Positions 7,622-15,103 of a stretch of DNA of 64,000 bases are shown here, in pieces (position 1 is the first letter of the stretch; each line of letters begins with the position of its first letter). The notes beneath the pieces were generated by a model. The model did no database searches. It had not been told where the DNA came from and worked only from the letters and a program-made list of their open reading frames with translations. The stretch covers positions 73,912 to 137,911 of the forward strand of contig CAKSTI010000007.1 of NCBI GenBank assembly GCA_934500705.1, in the 5' to 3' direction. The position numbers and the translations under genes were made by a program. The DNA is from an uncultured Clostridia bacterium. Lineage in GTDB: Bacteria > Bacillota > Clostridia > UMGS1810.

Positions 7622-8688
7622 AATTCTATTGCAACCTCGTGTCCCACTCTTGCGGACTCATAGATAGCGTCAAGGATTTTCATTATCACAATGCCGTCCT
7701 CCGCCGGAGCAATGCACTCCGTTCCGTTTGCAATGCAGTCTATAAAGTGGGAGATTTCGCCGTCAAATTCCGACGACGCAAACTTGTAGTTTGCCGTGTC
7801 AACATTGATGTCGGCAAGGTAGTCGTTGTAAGTTCCGTAGAGTTTAACTCCGCCGTCCTCGGCAATGTCTATGCCTGCCTTTGTGCCGAAAAGCTGGTTT
7901 TTGTAGCTTTCCTCACCGTTGAAGTCGTACGAGGTTTCGAGGTTTGTAACCGCCCCGTTGTCGTAGCGGATAAATGCTGCGGCAAAGTCCTCAACGTCGC
8001 ACTTTTCGCCGTCAACGTGGTCTGCGGCAATCCAGCCTACATTGTTTTTAATGTTTTCACGGTTGCCGAGCTTGTCGAACGACACTGCGTACACGCTGAG
8101 CGGTTTGGGGTTGCCCATCAAGTATCTTGCAAAGTCGAGAACGTGAACGCCCAGGTCTATAATCGGGCCGCCGCCGCTGCGCTCCTTGTCGCAGAACCAG
8201 CCGCCGGGGTTGCCGTGCTTGCGGACGTACTGCGCTTTGGTAAAGTACACATCGCCCAGGTAGCCGTTTTCTATAAAGTCACGGGCAATCTTTGCCTCGC
8301 TGGAAAACCGCATACAAAAGCCAATCATCAAGAGCTTTCCGCTCCTGTCTGCGGCGTCCTTCATCTGCTGTGCAAGCTCGGCATTGTATGCCATAGGCTT
8401 TTCGCAGATTACGTTAAGTCCTGCGTTTAACGCCTTAATGGCGCACTCGGCGTGGTTGCAGTTCCACACGCAAACGCTTGCGGCGTCGAGTTCGGGGAGT
8501 TCTGCAAGCATTTTGTCAAGGTCGGTGTAGCGTCTTTCGATGCCGTATTTGTCGGCGGTCTTGTTAAGCCTTTCCTCGCTTATGTCGCAAATGGCGTAAA
8601 CCTCGACGTTGTCAAGCTTTTTGTATGCGCCTATGTGCGAATTGGAGATGTTGCCCGCTCCGATTATTGCAACTTTAATCTTATCCAT
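7618..8688 (-). CDS. Gfo/Idh/MocA-family NAD(P)-dependent sugar dehydrogenase
   Basis: A 356-residue cytosolic oxidoreductase. The N-terminal Rossmann fold shows IIGAGNISNSH, then VICEKPMAYN with the family Glu-Lys-Pro motif near residue 95. The C-terminal alpha/beta domain contains GGGPIIDLGVHVLDFARYLMG with the catalytic Asp/His pair around residues 175-182. Members oxidise or epimerise sugars, amino sugars, inositol or sugar alcohols using NAD(P). The start ATG at 8688 follows AAGGAGG, 13 bases after the isomerase gene, and the stop overlaps nagA. Its place ahead of nagA suggests it acts on an amino sugar or on a sugar released with it; the exact substrate cannot be read from sequence. Confidence 0.9.
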   Translation of the reverse strand: MDKIKVAIIGAGNISNSHIGAYKKLDNVEVYAICDISEERLNKTADKYGIERRYTDLDKMLAELPELDAASVCVWNCNHAECAIKALNAGLNVICEKPMAYNAELAQQMKDAADRSGKLLMIGFCMRFSSEAKIARDFIENGYLGDVYFTKAQYVRKHGNPGGWFCDKERSGGGPIIDLGVHVLDFARYLMGNPKPLSVYAVSFDKLGNRENIKNNVGWIAADHVDGEKCDVEDFAAAFIRYDNGAVTNLETSYDFNGEESYKNQLFGTKAGIDIAEDGGVKLYGTYNDYLADINVDTANYKFASSEFDGEISHFIDCIANGTECIAPAEDGIVIMKILDAIYESARVGHEVAIEL

Positions 8689-8701
8689 AACGCCTGCCTC
8701 C

Positions 8702-9505
8702 TTAGTTTTCGCTTATAGTCTTTTTTAGGAAGTCGTATGCAAGGCGAATGTCTGCCTCCGGTGTTTCGCCGACTTCTCTCTCTATGGTTAAAAATCCCTT
8801 AAATCCTTCTTCATCGAGCGCCTTTAAGTATGACGGGAAGTCAACTTTTCCCTGACCGAGGGGCAGTTCGAGGTACGGCGGATTTTCGCCCAAAAGCTGA
8901 ACGCCGTCCTTTGCGTGGGTGTGCACAATGTACTTAGCCAGTGTGTGCACGGCGGCAACGGGGTCATCGCCCTGGTCCATAACAAGGTTTGCCGGGTCTA
9001 AGTTTACCGCAACGCCGGTTGAACCGAGCGTGTCTAAAAATCCACGGAGCACGGTTGCCTTTTCCGGTCCCGTTTCTATGGCGAAGTGGGCATTTACGCT
9101 GTCGGCATAGTCGGCAAGGGCAAAGCAAGCCTCCTGCATAATCTTGTATGTATCGCTTGTGCCATCCTCCGGCACGATGCCGATGTGAGTTGTTACGATG
9201 TTTGTTTCCAAATCTAGTGCAAGGTCAATGATGCGCTTGGAGCGCTCAATCAAATCGGGGTTTAACTCCGGGTCGGTAAAGCCCTTGCCGAAGTCGCCGC
9301 AGAGAGCGGAGAACACAAGTCCGTTTGACTTAACCTCGTCAAGAAGTGCCTTTCTTGCCTCGGTGTTTAAGTTTTCTGCCGAGTTTGCGCCCTCGGTAGC
9401 ATACATTTGTATGCCGTTTGCGCCGATTTGAGCCGCTTTTTTAATAGCTGTGCTCCTGTCTGTTCTGAAACTTTCGAGAATTACTCCAATAGGGAAATTA
9501 TACAT
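8702..9505 (-). CDS. Sugar-phosphate isomerase/epimerase-type TIM barrel (AP endonuclease family 2 fold)
   Basis: A 267-residue xylose-isomerase-like barrel. Typical family segments are GANGIQMYAT, SALCGDFGKGF, VTTHIGIVPED, FAIETGPEKA with the metal-binding Glu, VNLDPANLVMDQGDD, VHTHAKDG (metal-binding HxH) and FLTIEREVGETP. Members include hydroxypyruvate isomerases, inosose dehydratases and many sugar epimerases, often paired with Gfo/Idh/MocA dehydrogenases as here. I place the start at ATG 9505 because AAGGAGG lies eight bases upstream; a longer open frame to 9637 runs through the promoter and a mobile-element relic and is not translated. It is the first gene of the four-gene amino-sugar operon. 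Confidence 0.88.
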   Translation of the reverse strand: MYNFPIGVILESFRTDRSTAIKKAAQIGANGIQMYATEGANSAENLNTEARKALLDEVKSNGLVFSALCGDFGKGFTDPELNPDLIERSKRIIDLALDLETNIVTTHIGIVPEDGTSDTYKIMQEACFALADYADSVNAHFAIETGPEKATVLRGFLDTLGSTGVAVNLDPANLVMDQGDDPVAAVHTLAKYIVHTHAKDGVQLLGENPPYLELPLGQGKVDFPSYLKALDEEGFKGFLTIEREVGETPEADIRLAYDFLKKTISEN

Positions 9506-9521
9506 TTTCTTATCCTCCTTC

Positions 9522-9564
9522 GGCAGCGGAAAATTGCTGTGTGAAACCAAATTCTCTCCTGCCT
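9522..9564. repeat. 43-bp relic or derivative of the palindromic element
   Basis: Begins GGCAGCGG, ends TCTCCTGCC, and contains GAAAATTGCTGTGTGAAACC, which matches the right subterminal part of the elements at 5636-5792 and 37090-37212. No TA flanks are left. It lies in the 5' leader between the promoter at 9586 and the isomerase start. Confidence 0.65.
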
Positions 9565-9585
9565 GCGTTTTAGTTTGTAACCTCA

Positions 9586-9647
9586 TTATATTAGAATTAC
9601 CGCACGGGCACAATAACATTATTGCGCTTAAAAACAACGATATTGCT
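9586..9647 (-). promoter_or_regulatory. Promoter and operator of the amino-sugar operon
   Basis: Reading leftward: a TATAAT -10 box (9586-9591), 16 bases, and a weak -35 TTGTGC (9608-9613). Upstream lie two direct half-sites on the plus strand, AACATTATTGCG (9615-9626) and AACGATATTGCT (9636-9647), spaced 21 bp. That is the usual spacing of AraC-type direct repeats next to a weak -35. The second matches the two boxes beside araC at 3876-3939. Confidence 0.7.
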
Positions 9648-9649
9648 CA

Positions 9650-10723
9650 CTAAAAATCAAACCTTGCGCACAGCCTTTCCTCGCACAAATCATTGACCGC
9701 CGCACCAAAGCGCACTGCGGTAAGGACTCCGCTTTTAAGGTCTGCGGTGTAGAAGTTTACCGCATCTTCCGTGACCGTTCCCGGAACACGGGGAAGGTCG
9801 GAGATTTCCTCGCCGATGTTGTGGTAGTCCTTCGGTTCACAGCCGGAGCACGTCATACCTATTGAGAGCTGGTCGGGGTATGATTTGAGCTGACCGGCAT
9901 AGTCGCCGTGGCGGTGGCCGTTTAAGTAGCAGATAAATCTGCCCTTCTTTTTAAACTCAAAGTCCGCACAGGACTTAAAGCCGCTTTGCGGATATACGTA
10001 CTCTCCCTTTACCCTGCCGCCGCACTTAAAGGCGTTTACCACGTCCGCAACGGCGTGCGGTCTTGCCGGTGCAACTCCCCAGGGGCACGGCTCAAATCGC
10101 TGACAAAAGCCCCTCTTGTCGGAGTTTGCCGCAATAGGTTCGTCGCACTCGTGCGAGGCAATAAACACTGCAAGTCCCTTCTCTGCGGCGTCGCTCAGCA
10201 CGTTGCAGAGCCAGTATAACTGCTCTGAGGATACGGCGTATTTGTCACGCAGATTATCCTCACGGTAGTCGTCGTAGTTATTGATAACTATAAGGCGCAC
10301 GCCCCTTTTTTCAAAGTCGGCATAGTAATGCCCGTTCTCAGCCGAGCAAATGTTATTAAGAGGAGCAACAAGGCAGTCGTTAAGCTCGGAATTGGTGAGC
10401 TTTCTGCTGTTATTAAATGTGTCGTGGTTGCCGATGCAGTTAAAGACCGGTGAGGTCGAATTTTGAGCTTTTTTGTAGAAATAGCCAAAGTCGTCCTCCA
10501 TATTCCACTTTACAATGTCGCCGGTGTGAATGACAAAGTCGGGCTTAAAGTACCCGATAAGCTCAAATGCGTTGTCGAGCCGTTCCCAATCGCTGTGAAT
10601 GTCGGAAATATGGGCAACCAGCACCTTTGAACTGCTGTCGGACAGTGCCTTGCCCTCATTGAATGTTTTCATCGCCGCAAGCAGATATTGCTCGGAGCGG
10701 GCGTTTCTTGATATTATTTTCAT
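9650..10723 (-). CDS. Calcineurin-like metallophosphoesterase
   Basis: A 357-residue protein with the complete set of metallophosphoesterase motifs: HISDIHSDW (DxH), HTGDIVKW (GD), CIGNHD (GNHD), ASHECDEP, and GHRHGD near the C-terminus. These residues build a two-metal site that cleaves phosphomonoesters or diesters. No signal peptide or membrane segment is visible, so it is probably cytosolic. ATG 10723 follows an AGAGGAT site and lies four bases after the response-regulator stop, so it is most likely the third gene of the two-component operon and part of that signalling output. Substrate unknown; its size and inserts resemble the broad class of bacterial phosphohydrolases rather than a known cyclic-nucleotide enzyme. 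Confidence 0.88.
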   Translation of the reverse strand: MKIISRNARSEQYLLAAMKTFNEGKALSDSSSKVLVAHISDIHSDWERLDNAFELIGYFKPDFVIHTGDIVKWNMEDDFGYFYKKAQNSTSPVFNCIGNHDTFNNSRKLTNSELNDCLVAPLNNICSAENGHYYADFEKRGVRLIVINNYDDYREDNLRDKYAVSSEQLYWLCNVLSDAAEKGLAVFIASHECDEPIAANSDKRGFCQRFEPCPWGVAPARPHAVADVVNAFKCGGRVKGEYVYPQSGFKSCADFEFKKKGRFICYLNGHRHGDYAGQLKSYPDQLSIGMTCSGCEPKDYHNIGEEISDLPRVPGTVTEDAVNFYTADLKSGVLTAVRFGAAVNDLCEERLCARFDF

Positions 10724-10727
10724 CTTT

Positions 10728-11417
10728 CTATCCTCTCACGTCTTTAAATAAGTCAAATAATTTTAAGTTTTTAATCTGTGCAATGAGCACCACCATACTT
10801 TTTTCGTTAAACTTTTTAAGTATTCTGGACGCCTGCACCTTGATTGTGGCAACCTCAACAAAACGCTCTTTGGCAATTTCACGGTAGCTTTTGCCGGCAT
10901 AGATGAGCTTTAAAACTTCGTACTCGCTGACAGAAAGCCTCGACATTATTTCGAGCATTTGCAAAAGCGACCTCTGTCGTACCTCGGTTTCACGTGATTT
11001 TTTTACAAGAGTGTGCGCCACGTCGCCGGAGATAACGTTTTGCGAATTGTAAACGTTGACCATAGTGTCGTGGAGCAGTTTAAGGGAGTCCTCCTTTAAA
11101 ACATAGTTGTCCGCTCCCTTGGCAAAAGCAAGAAAGATGTAGTCATCGTCATTGTAACCTGAGAGCATAACAATCTTTGTCACGGGTGACGCATCTTTGA
11201 CATCGGGTATGGCGTCTATGCCAAGCTTGTCGAATTCAAGCTGAACGTCAAGAAGCAGAATGTCGGGTGTGACCTTGCGGCACAGCTCCACGCACGACTC
11301 GCAGTCGGCGCACTCGCCGAGGAAGGTCAGGTCCTCGTACTTTTCCAGACCACGGCGGTACACAGACCTTGCGTGCTCGGCGTCGTCGCATATTACCCAG
11401 GAAATTTTCTTGTCCAT
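10728..11417 (-). CDS. NarL/LuxR-type two-component response regulator
   Basis: A 229-residue DNA-binding regulator. The receiver domain (about 1-125) has the acidic pair ICDDAEH, the phosphoacceptor Asp in LLLDVQL near residue 57, the VMLSGY switch residue, and the conserved Lys in YVLKE. The C-terminal LuxR-type helix-turn-helix (about 160-225) reads LSVSEYEVLKLIYAGKSYREIAKE, then VATIKVQASRILKKF. ATG 11417 has AGGAGG upstream and overlaps the end of the kinase gene by 25 bases, which indicates translational coupling with its cognate sensor. It presumably controls its own operon or neighbouring sugar genes; no target site was identified. Confidence 0.92.
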   Translation of the reverse strand: MDKKISWVICDDAEHARSVYRRGLEKYEDLTFLGECADCESCVELCRKVTPDILLLDVQLEFDKLGIDAIPDVKDASPVTKIVMLSGYNDDDYIFLAFAKGADNYVLKEDSLKLLHDTMVNVYNSQNVISGDVAHTLVKKSRETEVRQRSLLQMLEIMSRLSVSEYEVLKLIYAGKSYREIAKERFVEVATIKVQASRILKKFNEKSMVVLIAQIKNLKLFDLFKDVRG

Positions 11418-12907
11418 AAATGTTTCCTCCTATCCTTTACCGGGAGAATAACGGTAAACTCCGTATACTCTCCGAATTCGCTGTTTACGTATATGTAACC
11501 GTTGTGACGGCTTATTACATCGTCGGCAATTTTAAGTCCCACACCGCTGTTTTCGCCCGGCTTGCCGGTGGTGTAGAACGGCTTAAAGATGTTTTTAAGC
11601 TCCTTTGGTCTTATGCCGGTGCCGTTGTCCCTGATTTTTACTACAACGTATTCGTCATCGTTGGCAATGTTTACATCCACTTGTCCGTCCTCGCCCCTGC
11701 CGTATCTTTTGCGAATGGCGGAAACGGAGTTGTTGAGAATGTTTATAAACGCCTCTTTGAGGTTGTCGGCGTCGCCCGTTATCTCGCTCATTTCCGTTTG
11801 GGAATTGAGGTATATCTTAACGCCCTCACGCCTTGTGGCGGTAACGGCATTGCGCACAACAAGCACAAGGTCGATGTCCTGCATTTTAAGGCTGATTTCG
11901 CCGCAGGAACGGCTCATCTCCGTAAGGTCGGCAATGGTTTCGTGAGATACCTTGTCCAAGAGAGCGACGCACTCGTTAAATGCAATCTCGTCGTGCTGCT
12001 TAAAGGCGTCTCCGAGCATTTCGGTAACGTGAATGACGGTGTAAAAGGCGTTTTTGTATTTATGCAAAATCATAGAAAAGTTCCGCCCGAGAGAAATTCT
12101 TGCGTTTCTGCGGCGGAAATAGCGCAAAACATACATCTGCGCAAACGGTTTTTTGAGTGCAGTAAATATCATTGCAAAAAACATAAATGCCAAAAGCACA
12201 AGGCAGACTGCGTAACTGTCCGGCATAGTGTGGTCTATGGGAAATCCCATCACGTCACGGTTGCCGAAGCTCATATATCCGCCGAATGCAAAAAATATGA
12301 TGGCATACGTGCTGATTGCAATAACAACTATTGCAAAAAACACCACGGCATAATACTTCTTCTTAAAAATCAATGTTGTTTTTCTGTATTCGTTTATAAC
12401 CGCCGCCACAGGCATTGCAATGGCATACAGCAAGACGGCGTTGTTGAGGTAGGGCAAAATTTTAATTGTTCCCTTTATCACCCTCATTGCAATACTTCCC
12501 AGAGAATTGCCGAGACGGTAAAGTTCCCACCCGGAATTGCTTGTGTTTAATGCAAAAAAGAACACAATGGGAATTACGGAACACAAAAACGTCTTGTATG
12601 TAGCCTTTGAGGAGATTATTCCGTAAAGCGCCAAAAAGCAAATCATTAAAAGCGCAAGGCACAATATGTAAAAATTGACTATGTCAAAAAACGAAAACGA
12701 CATCTTGGACAAAAACATATACAGCCGATAGTCAAAGTCGTTTGTATAAGAATACATTGCCAGCTTTGATGCGTACACCGCCGATACGGTAATAAGCATT
12801 GCAAGGTCTGTAAACAAAAGTGCAAACATACAGTTGATTTTGTTGTTGCGGTTAAGCGACAGATAAATGACGCTTGTGAGTATTAGCAGTGAGGAGAGTG
12901 CAAACAT
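11393..12907 (-). CDS. Membrane sensor histidine kinase
   Basis: A 504-residue kinase. The first 270 residues form about seven hydrophobic segments (for example LLILTSVIYLSL, FALLFTDLAMLITV, FYILCLALLMICFLALYGII), so the sensor is embedded in the membrane without a large external domain. The transmitter follows: MILHKYKNAFYT carries the likely phosphoacceptor His, INILNNSVSAI is the N box, VKIRDNGTGI the G1 box, and GENSGVGLKIADD the G2 box. I prefer ATG 12907 because AAAGGA lies ten bases upstream; a GTG at 12916 is too close to that site. It is the first gene of the kinase-regulator-phosphoesterase operon. The signal is unknown. Confidence 0.88.
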   Translation of the reverse strand: MFALSSLLILTSVIYLSLNRNNKINCMFALLFTDLAMLITVSAVYASKLAMYSYTNDFDYRLYMFLSKMSFSFFDIVNFYILCLALLMICFLALYGIISSKATYKTFLCSVIPIVFFFALNTSNSGWELYRLGNSLGSIAMRVIKGTIKILPYLNNAVLLYAIAMPVAAVINEYRKTTLIFKKKYYAVVFFAIVVIAISTYAIIFFAFGGYMSFGNRDVMGFPIDHTMPDSYAVCLVLLAFMFFAMIFTALKKPFAQMYVLRYFRRRNARISLGRNFSMILHKYKNAFYTVIHVTEMLGDAFKQHDEIAFNECVALLDKVSHETIADLTEMSRSCGEISLKMQDIDLVLVVRNAVTATRREGVKIYLNSQTEMSEITGDADNLKEAFINILNNSVSAIRKRYGRGEDGQVDVNIANDDEYVVVKIRDNGTGIRPKELKNIFKPFYTTGKPGENSGVGLKIADDVISRHNGYIYVNSEFGEYTEFTVILPVKDRRKHLWTRKFPG

Positions 12908-12937
12908 CTTTTCCACGTCCTTTTTGGTATATTGGCA

Positions 12938-12981
12938 GGAAATTTAAAAATTTCCGCTGCGGCAGAGAAATTCCCTGCCGC
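12938..12981. other. Two inverted repeats in the leader of the kinase operon
   Basis: GGAAATTT-AA-AAATTTCC (12938-12955) is a perfect palindrome close to the ribosome-binding site. GCGGCAG (12959-12965) pairs with CTGCCGC (12975-12981). Both lie between the promoter at 12988 and the start at 12907, so they are transcribed and may control translation or stability of the kinase mRNA. No known riboswitch class was recognised. Confidence 0.5.
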
Positions 12982-12987
12982 AACGAA

Positions 12988-13016
12988 AGTGTAACACATT
13001 ATTTGACTTAAATCAA
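12988..13016 (-). promoter_or_regulatory. Promoter of the histidine-kinase operon
   Basis: Reading leftward: TTGATT (13011-13016), 17 bases, TACACT (12988-12993). It sits about 80 bp upstream of the kinase start, in the gap after the end of the 20-kb surface operon. Confidence 0.6.
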
Positions 13017-13047
13017 CGCCTTTTGCGTTTTTTCATATTTTTTCCTG

Positions 13048-15057
13048 TTAATTGACCGTTACAGCCGCCTCTGTGCCGTCAAACTTGGGATAGCCCTCGT
13101 CAAGGCTGTTCCAGTAGAATGCCTTTGCGGTGTATGTGCCTGCGTCAAGACCGGTTATCGAAACTTCGTCATCTGACGTTGAATATGCAACGCCTTTGAG
13201 TTCGTCACCCTGATAGATTGCCAAAATACGAGCGCCGTTTGTACCTTCGAGGTTGTCGTATGCGGCGGTTACCGTTTTTCCGTCCGCTGTTACGGTTGCG
13301 CCAATCTCGCCGAAGCTGTAATTATTTGCAGCCTCCTCGGTTTCAAAGAAAGCAACGTATTTAATTAACACTTTGCCGTATATTCCGAACGTACCAATAT
13401 AGAATTTCTTATCGGTTTCACGTGCCGAGCACTTAACAACCGCCGTGTTCCATTTCCATGTCGGAATATTATCCACACCGTAAACGGCTAATCTTTTCCA
13501 ATTTCCGGGACCGAATTCAATGTGTAATTCTTTTTGCTGACTTGTGGTTATTGCGGAAACATCATCGCCGAAACGATAAGCTATCTTAACATATACCTCT
13601 TTATCTGCTGCAACCTTTGTCTGATCATAATCAACATTGCACCAGTTATCCAAAGTTGCAGAGTCGCCTACTCTTTTTAAGTACGCTGTGCTTATATTTC
13701 CCGTTGTTACAACGCCTGTTTCACGGTCGCTGCCGGGGCCGATGAGTTTGCCTGCATTGTCGGCATCTGTAAAGTCAACCAAATCCAAAACATTTTCAAC
13801 CTTTAAAGACTTAACTTTGAGCGTCCATTCATTTGTGCTGTCGCTCTTTGCAACAATTTTTCTTGTAAGAACCGTATAGTTGCTGTCTGCAATCTCCTGC
13901 CAGTCACCGGAAAATTCAAACTCGCCGAGCGTGTATGTGGCATTTTTCATTGCGTCTGCGGAAGTTAAATTGTCAAACTCATATCCGATTTTTTTGTTGT
14001 CCTTGTCCATTGTTGCGGCGTTTCCGTTGACGGTTACGTCGGGCATTGTAGCAACATCGTATCTCTCGGCTGCATCTGCCGTGTCAAAAAGTGCAATATA
14101 TTCAACATATACTTTGCCTTTTACTGCGTTAAAATTAATCCATAAACTGTCATTAGCCTTAGACACTCTCTTTATTGCTATAACATCGCTTGTCACCCAT
14201 TCGGTTTTTGCATTTCCGGGATCGGATATATTTGTCCAGTCACCACTGCCAAATGCAACCTGAAGAAATGTTCCGGAGCGGATAACAGCGTCTTCGTCAA
14301 TTCTGTACTTAAACTTAACATACCATTGCTTGGATGTGTCAAACTTACTGCCAAACTTGTAATGAACATGTGTGTACTGAGCAGTACCGGAGGTGCTGTC
14401 CATACATAAAACCTGCTTGCCGTCAAATTCAACATTTGAAAGATTTGTCGAGCCGGCCATTTCGTGTCCCGTATCGTTTAAGCCCGCCTTAAACAAGTAG
14501 CTCTCTGTTGACTCGGTGTAATTCTCCGCAGCGTCTAAACTTTCAAAAAATGCTATGTACTCAACATACACTTTACCTTTTACACCGTTAAAGTCAAGGT
14601 CAAATACATCATTGCTTATGCTCGATGCGTCAAGGGTTATAACATTTGATGTTGTCCACTCGCTTTGAGCGTTTTCGGGATATGAACTTGCCACTCTTAC
14701 CCAGTTTTTCTTGTCAAATGCTACTTGGATATAATTCTTACTTGCGTCAGAATGGAATGTTGCATTTTCATCTATCCTATATTTAAACTTAACATAGTAT
14801 TTATTCTTTGTGTCGAATTTTTCGCTGAATTTGAGATTAACCTGTGTGTACTGGTCGCCCGTGCACTCCATAACCAAAACGTTTTTGCCGTCAAATGTAT
14901 CTTGCGTAAGAGTTGAGCCGGCGACAGAGTTGTAGTCAATATCCATTCCTGCCTTAAAAAGGTAAGATGGAACACCCGTCGCCGCACTAACGGTCATACA
15001 CGTAAACAGCGATGCGATGATACCGACGATAAGCAGCATTGAAACTAATTTTTTCAT
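13048..15057 (-). CDS. Secreted modular protein with three YIALF modules
   Basis: A 669-residue exported protein; residues 1-25 are a signal peptide (MKKLVSMLLIVGIIASLFTC, cleavage near TVSAA). ATG 15057 is chosen because GGTGG lies upstream; an in-frame start at 15129 would run into the previous gene and hide the signal peptide. Three copies of a roughly 150-residue beta-rich module follow at about 31-180, 186-333 and 425-580, each ending in a KVYVEYIALF-like strand and an acidic/Ala helix. Modules one and two are close copies, both beginning SYLFKAG. A transthyretin/Ig-like end domain (585-669) contains TYTAKAFYWNSL. No catalytic motif or anchor is visible. It is the last gene of the long surface operon. 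Carbohydrate binding is a guess; the module is not one I can name. Confidence 0.85.
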   Translation of the reverse strand: MKKLVSMLLIVGIIASLFTCMTVSAATGVPSYLFKAGMDIDYNSVAGSTLTQDTFDGKNVLVMECTGDQYTQVNLKFSEKFDTKNKYYVKFKYRIDENATFHSDASKNYIQVAFDKKNWVRVASSYPENAQSEWTTSNVITLDASSISNDVFDLDFNGVKGKVYVEYIAFFESLDAAENYTESTESYLFKAGLNDTGHEMAGSTNLSNVEFDGKQVLCMDSTSGTAQYTHVHYKFGSKFDTSKQWYVKFKYRIDEDAVIRSGTFLQVAFGSGDWTNISDPGNAKTEWVTSDVIAIKRVSKANDSLWINFNAVKGKVYVEYIALFDTADAAERYDVATMPDVTVNGNAATMDKDNKKIGYEFDNLTSADAMKNATYTLGEFEFSGDWQEIADSNYTVLTRKIVAKSDSTNEWTLKVKSLKVENVLDLVDFTDADNAGKLIGPGSDRETGVVTTGNISTAYLKRVGDSATLDNWCNVDYDQTKVAADKEVYVKIAYRFGDDVSAITTSQQKELHIEFGPGNWKRLAVYGVDNIPTWKWNTAVVKCSARETDKKFYIGTFGIYGKVLIKYVAFFETEEAANNYSFGEIGATVTADGKTVTAAYDNLEGTNGARILAIYQGDELKGVAYSTSDDEVSITGLDAGTYTAKAFYWNSLDEGYPKFDGTEAAVTVN

Positions 15058-15103
15058 AATTTTTACCACCTTTATTTTGAATTTTGTATTTTTAGAGTTG
15101 TTA

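Noticed and set aside
11420..12550. Long rightward open frame opposite the histidine kinase
   Set aside because: It is the complement of a clear kinase gene, has no ribosome site, and its translation is low in recognisable motifs; a shadow caused by codon bias.
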